Below are positions 21,812 through 32,650 of a stretch of DNA of 44,839 bases, piece after piece. The notes under the pieces were generated by a model that had not been told where the DNA came from, searched no databases, and saw only the letters and a program-made list of their open reading frames with translations. This DNA is from Reclinomonas americana ATCC 50394 (Eukaryota > Jakobida > Jakobea > Jakobida). Position 1 is the first letter of the stretch. Every line of letters starts with the position of its first letter. The DNA lies in contig PS015257.1 in assembly GCA_048213135.1 (NCBI GenBank), forward strand, positions 71,835 to 116,673, written 5' to 3'. A program made the translations under genes and the position numbers.

Positions 21812-24479
21812 ACACCAGCGGCTCCATGTGCGTCTCCACCGAGGTCCGCGGCAAGATCAAGCTCAAGGGCGTCAAGGACACCACCTCCACATTCGCCGAG
21901 TTCCTGCGCGAGGACGGCGAGCAGTGGATGCCCGGTCAGAGCCGCGAAGTCACCTACGTCTCCCGACTGCAGGCCGTCAAGGCGGCCGTCGAGTCGCAAG
22001 TGGAGGACATGGTGGCCAAGCATCCGCGCCGTCGTGCTGGTCTCGGTGAGTTTTTTTCTGGGAAGGCGTGACTATTTTCAATGCTCGGTTGTCCTCATTT
22101 CTTCGGCAGTCACCTTCTCCAACGGCGTCAATCTGCTCGGCGACGGCTCCAAGGACCCGCAATCGCTGCCCGAGGACATTCTCTCCGACTTTGACTCGCT
22201 GGTGGAGCGTGGTGAGGAGGTGGCCGACACGCTGATGGGCAAGAGTGTGGCCGAGACGCACGAGACGCTGGTCAGTCGGTTGTATGAGCTGGAGGATGGA
22301 GGTATGTGTGTGGGGGCAAAGGGCGAAGGAGAGAAACGAAGGAGAGACGCAATATTATTGGAAGTGAGTGAACGCAGAGGCAGCGACGATTGAGAAGGAG
22401 ATGAGCAGAAAGAAGCCGCTTGCTGAAGTGAGGAAAGATATTCGGCACACAGACTTCAAACGTGATAGGGTCGGAAGTGAGAGAAAGCAGCGAGCGTAAA
22501 CAGCCTGCATTCGCGAGATTGTCGGAAGCGTGAGAATCGAGGAGGACATTGACTCCAAAACGACAGTGGCTAACAGGCTTGAATGAAGTTGACAGAGGGC
22601 GAGAGAAACAGAGAGATCCTGAGAGACCAGACCTCACGACACAGACGAAGAGACACAGACACCAACAAGCCCTTCGACCGTCAGAGACCGCCGCAAGCGA
22701 GAGAAAACGCCGAGAAGCAGTCGCTCTTTCCTCTTCCCCTCTCCCTTCCCTCCTCACTCCTCTACCTCGACCCACAGGTCAAACCGCCCTGGGACCCGCC
22801 CTGCTGACCGCCGTGGCCATGGCCAACCAGATTGGCTCGCAAGTCATTCTGTGCACTGACGGTGCGCATTCAGCCACCAATTACTCCTCTCACATTTTTG
22901 GAAGTCTCACTCCCTTTCCTTCTCCTTCTCCTTTCCCCTTCTCCCCCTTTCCCCCATTCCTCTTCCCCCTTCCCCAGGTCTTGCCAACGTTGGTCTCGGC
23001 TCCCTGGAGGACCTGAAGACCGACGAGGAGCGCGAGGCCGTCGACCAATTCTACCAACAGATCGGCCAGCTGGCACAGCAAAAGGGTGTGTCGGTCAGTG
23101 TCGTCTCCATCACCGGCACCGACTGCCGCCTCGAGAAGCTGGTGAGACGCCTCTCTCTCTTTCTCCTCTCTCCCCTCCATTGCTGCTCAAGATCCTCTTT
23201 TCGTAGGGCTCCGTGGCCGACGTCACCGGCGGCTCGGTCAACGTGGTCGACCCGCTGCAACTCATTCGCGAGTTTGCCAACATTCTCGCGCTTCCGGTGG
23301 TCGCCACGCGTGTGCAAGTACGACTGATTCTGCGCAAGGGATTCTCGCTGCTCAACGAGGAGCCGAGCGAGTCCGACCACGTCTACTGCGCCGATGTCGG
23401 CAACGTCACTGTTGCGCTCGCCGTCAATCACTCGTGAGTCGTGCTCCTTTCGCTGACCATCGCCATCCGCAGTCGGAGACCGAGACCGTGTATGAGTACC
23501 TGCCGAAGCCGGAGTGCATGGAGGCACTGAAGGCGCTCAAGCAGATCTCGTTCCAGGCGCAAATCACCTACACTCGTCCCGACGGCTCGCAAGTCTGCCG
23601 CACCATCACCAAGGTGCAGCAGGTCACCGAGGCGCAGGAGGTGGCCGAGAGCGACGTCGATGTGACGCTGCTCGGTGCCAACCTGGTGCAGCAGACCGCC
23701 AAGATGGTGCGTGACGCGCAGAGAGTGATGATGAAGCATGTCACTCATAGCTGTTGTTGACACAGGCGATGCGTGGCGAGTACCGCGAGGCGCAGGCGAA
23801 TGCGCGCGTGTGGATGGACTACGTGGGCAGTGTGGGAGCGTTGCGTCTTGTTGTGAGAGCAGCGCGATGCTCTAGATCTGTTCGTTTCTGTTGCTTACCC
23901 TGTGCGGGCAGTCGTCGTGGCGTGGAGCAGAATGTGCTCTCCAACGTGTTTGCCGCCTCACGCGAGATCGACGATGAGCTGGAGCGTGAGATGGAGACGG
24001 AACGCAGCGAAGGTACTTGCAGCTCGTTCTCGACGTGCGATTCTTGTGCCTTTTTGTTCTCATCGCATCACGACCAGGTCTTGAAATGGCCGCGGACGCG
24101 CCGCGCGCGGCTGTCTCCAAAGCTCGCAGCAACCGCCGTGGCGATGCCGCCGCTCGCGTGCTCTACAATGCGTGCGTCTCTTGTGTTTCTTGGTGATTGA
24201 CTGTGCGGTGGACTCATTCTCGTGTGTCGCACAGCAAGAAGAAGTCGACCAGTGCGCTCAGCTCCGCCGTGCCACGCGGCGCGGTGCCGAATGTTGACGA
24301 CGATGACGATGTGCCACTGGTGCGTTGCTGTTTTTTTGAGGGGTATGCTTGCTTGTTGACGTGGACGTCTCATGAATGCCCGCGCGCCACAGGCTTCGGC
24401 CGGCTCAAGCCTCGCACCACCGCGTCTGTTCCAGCAAAACCGCGTGCAGCACCAGAAGCGCGAGGAGGAGGAGGAGTAA
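21812..24479 (+). CDS. Von Willebrand factor A domain protein (5' partial)
   Basis: Exons 21812-22045, 22110-22311, 22778-22861, 22978-23141, 23207-23410 and one from 23473 join in phase, followed by four short C-terminal exons to TAA 24477-24479. The first visible exon completes a MIDAS motif DTSGSM (the D codon is split with a missing upstream exon). VTFSNG, then VILCTDGLANVG and SVVSITGTDC follow in the order expected of a VWA Rossmann fold; the TDG Asp is a second metal ligand. After the domain come a beta-rich region (VQVRLILRKGFSL, CADVGNVT), a helical stretch with EYREAQANARVWMDYV, and a basic/acidic tail ending in a Glu run. Protists have VWA proteins with Sec23/24-like tails, but I cannot confirm that subfamily. 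Two donors are GTTGCG (23411 and 23853). Confidence 0.75.
22312..22777 (+). other. Expanded intron of the VWA gene
   Basis: A 466-nt intron starting GTATGTGTG and ending CCCACAG, with purine-rich degenerate sequence and no coding evidence. Other introns of the gene are about 60-120 nt. Confidence 0.65.
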
Positions 24480-25420
24480 GGAGAGTTAAAGAGAGTAGTG
24501 AATTATCAACAGTCGTTTTGAAGTGACCGAAGGGGGTGATAGAGTGGAGCGAGTGGGTTGCGATTCGTTGCTGCTCTTTTCTGGTTGGGTGGACGTACAC
24601 TCCTCGGTCTCTGAGTTGGGTTGTCAGACATGCACTCCTCGGTCTCTGGGTTTGGCTGGTACACAAGCATGTGCATTGGGACTTCTGCTTGTCGCGGCGA
24701 ATGAGTTCACGTGCAGCGAGACGGCATCTATCCCGAGAGGAGGTGTGTCATGGTTTCACAGTTAGATGAGTGCATGGGCAAGTGATAGAGAAAGAAGGGC
24801 AGGAGGGCAAGTGATCGCACTGTTTCTGCGATGTCTCCGTTTCTGGTGTCTCCTCAACGCCCTTACGCAGCTGTGCGGCAAGTTGATACTGTTTGCGGCA
24901 GGATTGATTTCTCTTGCAGAGTCGTCAGCAGTACATTCTGACTCTCTTCTGTTGCTTCAGATCGCGTCTCCGTTTCTAGTGTCTCCTCAACGCAGTGATC
25001 TTTTCGCACCTGTGCTGCAGGTTGGATTGTTCAATTCTGATCAAGTTGATAGTGGTTTCTCTTGCAGACCCCCCAACATCACATTCGCCTCTCTTCTATG
25101 GTTGCAGAGGGTGTCCCAGTTGTACTACGTGTCTCAGCGTGTTGTAGTTTGCATCGGTGTTGTCCTTGCGTCGATCGAGAAAGGAAGTTATCGCATACTG
25201 CAGATATATTACCCCGGTATTCCACTCAAGATTTAAAGCACAAGACACGACGGGCGATGCTCCACGCACTGCCTCTCTAATGTACACACGCCATGCAGCA
25301 CGCAACCCAGTCCATCCCATTTTGACCCCGCTGCACCTCCGCAAGTCGCGCAGCTCTCGATTTCCGGACTCCGAACACCCAATTTGCACACACGCGAGAT
25401 AAAGGAGGAAGGCGGGAGGA
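24480..25420. other. Intergenic region with local direct repeats
   Basis: No gene recognised. ACTCCTCGGTCTCTG occurs at about 24600 and 24631. A ~130-bp degenerate unit opening with TCTCCGTTTCT(G/A)GTGTCTC occurs near 24833 and 24964. The last part should contain the promoter of the GT31-like gene; no TATA-like element stands out. Confidence 0.5.
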
Positions 25421-25859
25421 ATGCCTCGCATAGCTCCGCACCACCTCCTCCGCGCCCTCTACATCCTCATCCTCATCGCCGCCTCTCTGCTTGTCTCTGC
25501 CGCCATTATCCCACTGGTGGCTCCGCGCGATCGCAGTCCCTTTGGGGGCACACCGCCTCCCTCCTCCGTCTCCACACACCTCTCGCGCCCGTTCCTCATT
25601 GCGGAGAACGCGGGGAGTGGAGGAGGAGGAGGAGGTGTTGCGTGTGAGCGCGAGTCAAGACATGCGTATAAAAAGTGGAGGAGAGAGGAGGCAAAGGAGG
25701 AGGAGGAGGATTGGTGGTGGGATGCGGTGGTTAGTCTGTTGTATGGGCCCACGACGTGGAAGGAGTTGCGTGAGAGAAGAGAGAGAGAGAGGGAGGGAGG
25801 GAGAGGGCGAGGAGAAGGAGTTGAGAGAAACCAAGGCCGATTGGAGTTGTGATCGGAAG

Positions 25860-25898
<39 letters not shown>

Positions 25899-27818
25899 NN
25901 NNNNNNNNNNNNNNNNNNNNNNNNNNNNNNNNNNNNNNNNNNNNNNNNNNNNNNNNNNNNNNNNNNNNNNNNNNNNNNNNNNNNNNNNNNNNNNNNNNNN
26001 NNNNNNNNNNNNNNNNNNNNNNNNNNNNNNNNNNNNNNNNNNNNNNNAGAGAGAGAGTAAGAAGGCACGTGCGCCTTAAGATCAGAGAGACCAGAGACAA
26101 GGAGGTCATAAGGCAAGAAGGAAGAGAGGGCGAGAAGGGAACTGATGCAAGCAGACGAGCGAGAGTTGTGATCGGAAGAGAGAATAGTCAAGGCTGAAGG
26201 CTGGAAGGAAAGCACGTGCGACAAGACGACGAAAGACTTGCACTGGTGCAAGCCGATTAGACTGAAGACTGAGGGACCAGAGACGAGGTACAGAAAGCAG
26301 ATGCGAGTTGAGTTCGAGAGGAGACGAGACAAGAAGCAACTTGCACTGGTGCAAGCAGAATGATGAAGGCGAGGGATCGGAGTCAAGGCTGGGATCAATG
26401 CAGTAAGGTCGGCGAGAAGAGAGTGTGAAGGAAGGATGCTAGTTGAGAGCAAGGCAAGCAGGAGAATGAAGCGATGGGGAAGTGTAATCGGAGAGAGAAG
26501 ACAAATACAGGCAGTCGTTTCCTGTCTCTCTTACTGTTCCCCTGTTGACGATTCTCTTTTCTTGCTTCACAGCCCGGCGATCTACAGCGCAACGCCGACC
26601 TGGGACGACTATGTAGCTCGTGCACGCACGCAGGCGCCGTCGTTTGAGGACGTGGGAGTGGCGATTGTGTCGCATCGGTTTCAGGATACGGTGCGAGTGG
26701 CATGCCAGCAGCGCACGTTTCTGCGCGCGTTTCCGCACCACGTGGTGCTGTCGGATCGTGATGTGCCGGAGCGCGCGATTCAAAAGATCTCCGGGTGTCC
26801 GTTCCGCGCCAACAAGAGCTCGGGGCAGCGCAAGATGGAGTTTGCGCCGGTGGATTTGTGGCGGGCGTTCCCCGACAAGCGCTTCTACTTGATCTTGGAC
26901 GACGATGTGGTGCTGCAGCCAAAGGGCTTGCTACAGCTGTTGTGGGAGACCGAGAAGGCCATGATTGATGGTGAGGGAATTGAGGGAACGGGGGAAGAGG
27001 AAGAGAAGGGACTGAGACACTAGAGGTGAAGAGAAAAGAGTGGCAGAGGTCTGTCTGTGCAGTGACACATGGCCAGCGAGTGACTCAGTGCTCTCACTCT
27101 CTCCCTTCGCTCTTTCCCCTTTCGCTTCCCCCAATCCCCCAGTTCCCGTTGCTTCACCTCTTGCTTCCGTCTGTGCTTCTCCTTTCCCGCAGTTTCTCCG
27201 TGCTCTCCTCCTTCTCATTTCCGCCTTCTCTCCTCCGTCTCGCTCGTCCCCTTCCCCTTCCCTGCCCCCCTTCCCCTCTCCCCCTTCCCCCTCTCCCCCC
27301 CTCACCCCCTTCCCCTTCCGTCATCGCAGTCGGCACCGACGTCTGGCTCTCGGGCGAACTATGGGGCGTCGTCTACGGCGGCACCTACATGTTCTCCGGC
27401 ACCGCCATGCGCGAGCTGGTGCGCCACGGCACCATTCTCTCGTGCAACTTTGACCTGGAGGACCGGCGGCGGCGTCACATTGAGTTTTATCCGGGAGTGG
27501 AGCCGCATGCGCCGTACAATGTTGCGTTTCTTTCGTGTCCCACCCTTTATGTGAGACCCTGACGATCACGTGCAGGGCGATCACATCCTGTCGTACTGCG
27601 TCGAGTCACGTCTCGGCGGCTACCTCTTCGACAACAAGGAGAGGGTGATTTACGATTTGCCGGCCACCGGCTTTGACATTTACGGTGGCGATCGGCTGCC
27701 GCGCAACGTGGTCGCCGTGCACCACATCAAGGACCTCGCCGCCATGGAGATACTGTGGAGTCAGTTCTCCGGCGAGTCTGTCTCCTGCACCGATGAGGTG
27801 ATGAAGCCGAAGAGATGA
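25421..27818 (+). CDS. GT31/fringe-like glycosyltransferase, type II membrane protein
   Basis: Four exons join in phase: 25421-25764, 26573-26970, 27330-27520 and 27576-27818. Exon 1 gives a short basic N-terminus and one hydrophobic segment (LLRALYILILIAASLLVSAA), a signal anchor typical of Golgi glycosyltransferases, then a low-complexity stem. The catalytic region has DVGVAIVSHRF, a DxD-type motif in YLILDDDVVLQPKG, VYGGTYMFSGTAM resembling the fringe GGAG segment, GDHILSYCVE at the general-base/DDxT position, and a late HHIKD. This order fits GT31/fringe-type beta-3-glycosyltransferases; donor and acceptor cannot be stated. Donors 1 and 3 are GTTGCG (25765, 27521), donor 2 is GTGAGG. Intron 1 is expanded (808 nt) with a gap and minisatellite. 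ATG 25421 begins the anchor-containing frame. Confidence 0.75.
25765..26572 (+). repeat. Expanded GT31 intron 1: GA microsatellite, gap and ~100-bp minisatellite
   Basis: (GA)n leads to an N run (25899-26047). Diverged units follow, with GAGTTGTGATCGGAAG (about 25844 and 26162) and the inverted repeat CTTGCAC-TG-GTGCAAG (about 26237 and 26339). The acceptor is CTTCACAG. Confidence 0.7.
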
Positions 27819-27941
27819 GTAAATGGCAGCTTGTAGAGTCAAGGAGATTGCTCTGTTGAATGCGTAACACGGAGCTGCTGCGATTGGTTGCTGCGTCGAG
27901 TTCGCTGCTGGGTACCAATCATGGAGCGCAGATAATGTACT

Positions 27942-28013
27942 TCTCCTGTAGTCTAATGGTTAGGATATCTGCCTGTCACGCAGGTGATCCGGGTTCAATT
28001 CCCGGCGGGAGAG
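27942..28013 (+). tRNA. tRNA-Asp (GUC), copy 1
   Basis: A 72-nt cloverleaf with acceptor TCTCCTG pairing CGGGAGA, anticodon loop CTGTCAC (anticodon GTC), T-arm CCGGGTTCAATTCCCGG and discriminator G. There is no intron and CCA is not encoded. Box A-like TAGTCTAATGG and box B GGGTTCAATTCC are internal Pol III promoter elements. The 3' side runs into a gap after GCTCTT, so its terminator is not seen. Confidence 0.95.
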
Positions 28014-28018
28014 CTCTT

Positions 28019-28585
28019 NNNNNNNNNNNNNNNNNNNNNNNNNNNNNNNNNNNNNNNNNNNNNNNNNNNNNNNNNNNNNNNNNNNNNNNNNNNNNNNNNN
28101 NNNNNNNNNNNNNNNNNNNNNNNNNNNNNNNNNNNNNNNNNNNNNNNNNNNNNNNNNNNNNNNNNNNNNNNNNNNNNNNNNNNNNNNNNNNNNNNNNNNN
28201 NNNNNNNNNNNNNNNNNNNNNNNNNNNNNNNNNNNNNNNNNNNNNNNNNNNNNNNNNNNNNNNNNNNNNNNNNNNNNNNNNNNNNNNNNNNNNNNNNNNN
28301 NNNNNNNNNNNNNNNNNNNNNNNNNNNNNNNNNNNNNNNNNNNNNNNNNNNNNNNNNNNNNNNNNNNNNNNNNNNNNNNNNNNNNNNNNNNNNNNNNNNN
28401 NNNNNNNNNNNNNNNNNNNNNNNNNNNNNNNNNNNNNNNNNNNNNNNNNNNNNNNNNNNNNNNNNNNNNNNNNNNNNNNNNNNNNNNNNNNNNNNNNNNN
28501 NNNNNNNNNNNNNNNNNNNNNNNNNNNNNNNNNNNNNNNNNNNNNNNNNNNNNNNNNNNNNNNNNNNNNNNNNNNNNNNNNNNNN
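28019..28585. other. Assembly gap between identical tRNA-Asp copies
   Basis: A 567-nt N run. Sequence 27846-28018 equals 28586-28758, so the gap is bracketed by a 173-bp direct repeat. Confidence 0.9.
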
Positions 28586-28681
28586 GATTGCTCTGTTGAA
28601 TGCGTAACACGGAGCTGCTGCGATTGGTTGCTGCGTCGAGTTCGCTGCTGGGTACCAATCATGGAGCGCAGATAATGTACT

Positions 28682-28753
28682 TCTCCTGTAGTCTAATGGT
28701 TAGGATATCTGCCTGTCACGCAGGTGATCCGGGTTCAATTCCCGGCGGGAGAG
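28682..28753 (+). tRNA. tRNA-Asp (GUC), copy 2
   Basis: Identical to copy 1, including at least 96 bp of upstream flank, and 740 bp downstream of it. Same 72-nt cloverleaf with anticodon GTC. Confidence 0.95.
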
Positions 28754-28756
28754 CTC

Positions 28757-28761
28757 TTTTT
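28757..28761 (+). terminator. Pol III T-run terminator of tRNA-Asp copy 2
   Basis: Five T residues three bases after the tRNA 3' end, the usual RNA polymerase III stop signal. Confidence 0.75.
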
Positions 28762-29253
28762 GTCGGAGAAATGCAGCGAGTGTTTTTGCTTCTTTTTTGA
28801 CTGTTCTTGGCTGCCACGCCTTACAGTCACAGATCTCACGCACACGAGCACAGAATGCAAGTGCAGGTCGCACTCCGAGGCGGAGTGGGGGTCAGCAATT
28901 GGCCTTGATGTCCTGTCAATGCATGTGTCGACGTCAACGGTCATGGACAAACAGGGTGTGTGGTACCACGAAGGCAGAAAACCTTGCAGTTCGAGGATGG
29001 CCAACGAAATCGCACAGTTCTTTTTTCTGTGCAACTTCACGACTCGACGTCGAGGTTGCGGGAAATATTGCCCCCGCGCCACCCCTCTTGTGAAACCACG
29101 AATGCTTCCACCAACCAGCATGTGTTAATCCACAACGGCACCCACCGCCGAGCGAAAGAATGCCTCGAAAACCAGCGTGTCCTGCCACCGTCAGTTAAGC
29201 AGCATTTGTAAAGACAGAGAGAGACGCACACGTGCTCCTCCAGCGTGCGCGCA
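28762..29253. other. Intergenic region, nothing recognised
   Basis: No open frame with codon-like structure or RNA gene was recognised between the tRNA terminator and the next start codon. Confidence 0.5.
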
Positions 29254-30561
29254 TGGCCGCCGCAGCACGTGCCAACAGTCTCCGCGTGCGCCCCGCCCCT
29301 CTCTTTGAGGAGGACGACGACTGGCCCGCGCGCAGGTCCCACCGCAGTCCCTCTCACTCCTCCTCTCGCCTCGCCGACTCGCCTGCCTCCGCCTCCTCGC
29401 CCATCATCGCCGCTGCAGCAGTGGCCGCTGTAGCACAAGAGCCAGTTGGCGCGCGAGCAGCCGCTGCTGCAGCAGAGGCGGTGGCGGACGCAGAGGAGGT
29501 GCTGCGCGAGCGGGCGAGACAGATGTGGTATTTGACCATGCAGCAGGGGAGAGCGGCGTCGATGGAGTTTCTGAGCTCGTTTTGCTGCGCGGGATTGTGT
29601 CCGGTGATCGAGGTTTGCCCTCGACGAAGAGCTTTTGGTGAATGAGGCAGAGAGATTGATCCGCTGCGTGGTGCAGACGCCGAGTGATCTGTGCTTGGTG
29701 TGCTGTCGCCTGACGTGTGTTCCGTGCTGGGTGAGTCTATAGTCGCGCGTGTCCTCTATTGACGTGTATCGATTTCGTGCTTATGCATGATGAATACAGG
29801 TGTCGTATTGTTGCGAGGCTCGGCAGTTGCGTTCAAGTCTTGTTGAGCTCGGGACTTGCCCAGTCCTCGCCGACGTGTATGCTGCAGAATCCGACAGTTT
29901 CAGAACGAGGAGCGGCGTGCGCTGGCTGTGTTGGCGCACGGTGAAGAGCTTGTCATGTTGGAGATGATGCGAGTGCATCGGGAGCGTCGTTGCGTGGCCG
30001 CCCGGTGACGCGCTTCTTCCTCCCCCTTCCCACCCACTCACTGTTGCCTGCAGAGCGACATGAGGAGGCAGTGGCACTGCGACGGGAGGTGTGTGAGCGC
30101 GATCGGCCACGGGATGTGCGGCACCCGGTTCGTCGACCACTTCCCGTCCATCGCTTGTTTGTCCGCGTTTCCCGCACCTCACACTCACTCCCCTATAGCC
30201 ACCTGTGGAGTTGCTGCGTCGCTCTCCAACCGTAATCGAGGGCGCCTCGTCGTTATTTGACGACGACGACGACGACGACGGCGGCGATAAGCGACCGGTG
30301 CTGTCGCCCGTCATGTTCTCCAGTCCAAGCTACCCGCCACCACCGGCGCTGCTCGCCGCCAGTGATCCGCACTGGGGCGACAGCTGGGTGTTGCACGCGC
30401 CGACCGATGCCGACATGCAAGTGGCGCGAGCGGCTTCCGAGAGCTTCTTTGGCAAGCAGCAGCGGTCGCCGTCGTCACGCGCAACACTATCGCCTCCGCC
30501 GATGGTGCTGTTGTCGCCCCTCCCTGGCTCTGTGATGGAGACCGACGAGGAGCCAGACTGA
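29254..30561 (+). CDS. Unrecognised protein with paired Cys segments, helical centre and acidic/Pro-rich tail
   Basis: I do not recognise this gene. From ATG 29254 the product has a Ser/Arg-rich N-terminus, an Ala-rich stretch and a helix RERARQMWYLTMQQGRA. Cys-rich segments follow (SSFCCAGLCPV; CLVCCRLTCVPCW; VSYCCEARQ) that could be palmitoylated or membrane-dipping. A charged helix comes next (FQNEERRALAVLAHGEEL, MLEMMRVHRER) and then a tail with a poly-Asp run (about 30257), PSYPPPPALL and MVLLSPLPG, ending DEEPD at TGA 30561. Donors include GTGAGT (29731) and two GTTGCG-type sites (about 29829 and 29982). The frame changes near 29580-29610 without a convincing intron, so either a very short intron or a base error sits there. 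Confidence 0.5.
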
Positions 30562-31094
30562 CGAATTCGAAGGGGAGACGAATGCGACCAAGCAAGCAAT
30601 TAATTGTCTCGACCGACGATTGAGGTTGAAAAGCAGCTGTGTCTCACCGACGTGCGAAGGGAGACTGTTTACTGGCCTGCGAGCTGAAGAGCGACTGCGT
30701 CTTATGGACGGCGAAGGCAGACAGCCTGTTACTACATGCTGGTCGATTCAGGAGGCGGCGAGGTCGCCGATGAGCGAAGGCAGACAGAGTCCTCTTTGGC
30801 CCATTCAAGAAGTGGTCGAGTATGCTTGCGAGTTGAAGCGCGACAGCATCTCGCCGCTGGCCTGCCGGCCGATTTAGGAGGTGCGTTGAGTTCGCCTGTG
30901 AGTTGAAGTGCACCTGTGCCTCACCGATGATGAGCGCAGACAACTGCAGCTGCTCAATCAACCGCTGCGTGTGACGGCGATCGGTCGACACACTGAAGTG
31001 ACGGAGCAGAACATCGCCTCCTGTGCCAGACCAGACGGACTTGCACGACGATGGAAACGAATGAAGTTGTCCGCAAGTCCTCTTCATCATCGCA
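30562..31094. repeat. Intergenic degenerate tandem repeat
   Basis: Motifs recur at roughly 70-150 bp spacing: TGCGAGTTGAAG-like at about 30627, 30680, 30829 and 30899, CTCACCGA(C/T)G(T/A)G and GATGAGCG(A/C)A. No gene recognised. The end should hold the PARG promoter. Confidence 0.55.
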
Positions 31095-32650
31095 ATGGTG
31101 TCTGTGCGCCTTCCCCACCACCCCTCACAGCATGTCGCCGATCCGCTCTCCCTCGTCTCCGCCGACGAGCCAACAGTGCCAACATGGGAGCTGATTGTGG
31201 CCGTGCTCTCGCAGGCGAGTCTGCCTCCGCTGGACACACTGATTCGCGACCACTTCTGGCCCGACTCGTACTCCCCCTCCCGCACTCGGCCCCGCGAGCT
31301 GCAAGCACTGCGACACGTGCTGTGCGAGATGGGAGAGGAGAGTGCCAATGCACTGCGTCACTCACTGATCACGTGGGCCACACTGCTGCCGGAGCTCTTT
31401 CCGCGCGCTGTGCTGGAGGAAGGCGTGGAGTTGTCGCGATTGACGCGCGCACAGACGCGATGCTTGCTGGCCAACATGGCACTGTGCACCATCAGTGGTG
31501 ATGGTGGTGGTGGTGGCGATGGAGAGGCGCGTGTGGCGCAGAACTTTGGTGTGTGGTACGAGAGTGACGCGGAGAATCAGCCGGCGGTCGCATACATTCA
31601 GTCGCTCTTCGACTTTGTGAAGCAGTGGGATGCAGACGATGATGGTGTGGTCTCCATCAGCAGGCATTGCTCCACAGCAGAGCTGTTTGCGACGGCGGCC
31701 GCTGGCTGCAGCGCGTTTGCGACCACTGTGCGTCACGTGGTGGGCGATATGGCAGAAGAGGTGCGACGACCAAGAAGTTCGTGTCGCAGCGCTGTCGTGT
31801 TCATGTAGAGTATGTGTGGGCAGGCACGTCGGCTGGCAGACACGGCCGAGGTCGACTTTGCCAACCGGCTGGTCGGCTTTGGTGCGTCGGGCACGCAAGA
31901 GGAGCGGCTGATGGGATCCACACCGGCGGTCGGTGACCCTCGTCGTCCGCGGCATGAACGCCACCTGCTGACTCTTGTGTGCATCGGCAGCTGTGTCTGG
32001 CGGCCCTGGCGTGTGGAGCAGGCCTCGACGACGGTGAGGTGCTGCTGGTGACGGGCACGGCGGCGAGTGCGGTGCTTTCGGGATACGGCCGCACCACGGC
32101 GTTTGCAGGCCGAGTGGCCGAGCAAAGACTGCGCTCCGTCATTTGCATGGATGCGGCAGAGCTGGATGGAGGCGACGAGGGTGAGGAGGAGGACAAGATA
32201 GCCGAGCTGGTGGTGCCTGGCATGGCTGAGCGCGAGTTGGTCAAGGTGAGCTGCAAAAGGCAAAACAAGCTGGGTGGTGCAAGAAAGAAAACTGACGGCG
32301 GTCCGCAGTGCTTTGCCGGTTTCCATGCGGCTCGCCAGCACGGCACTCGGCGAGTGGTGACGGGCCATTGGGGCTGCGGTGCATTCGGCGGCAGCCACCA
32401 CTGCAAGGCCCTGATGCAGGTGCTGGCGGCCAACGCCGCCGGCATCGAGGAGCTGGTGTTTTGCGATTTCCACGCTGAGCGACAAGTCGTGCCGCGACTG
32501 GTGGCGCTGGTCGAGCGCCTCCGCGCGGCCGCGGTGCCGGTGGCCCGGGTGGTGGAGGTGCTGCAGAGTGCTGCGGTGCGGCAGCGAGCAGCCACCGATG
32601 CAACGCTGTTCGACGTGCTGGTGGACGAGCTGGCCATTGGAGAAGTGTAA
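31095..32650 (+). CDS. PARG: Poly(ADP-ribose) glycohydrolase
   Basis: PARG hydrolyses ribose-ribose bonds of poly(ADP-ribose). Four exons join in phase: 31095-31760, 31809-31928, 31991-32245 and 32309-32650. Exon 1 contains the regulatory helical part with SRLTRAQTRCLLANMALCT, matching the region before the macrodomain in animal PARG. Exon 2 carries VDFANRLVGFG and TQEE, the catalytic signature with the vicinal Glu pair. Exon 3 has EVLLVTGT and SGYGRTTAF. Exon 4 has TGHWGCGAFGG followed by KALMQVLAA, very close to animal PARG. The Gly-rich signature loop is shorter than usual. Length is about 460 residues, close to the catalytic core, with no long disordered N-terminus. Introns are 48-63 nt with GTGCGA, GTCGGT and GTGAGC donors. 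Nuclear localisation cannot be judged. Confidence 0.88.

Noticed and set aside
19509-22049. Plus-strand Arg/His/Ser-rich frames opposite the propeller gene
   Set aside because: Antisense shadows of the repeated coding units; no independent signal.
24766-25236. 156-residue plus-strand frame with hydrophobic stretches
   Set aside because: Lies over diverged direct repeats, has no recognisable motif and uneven codon use.
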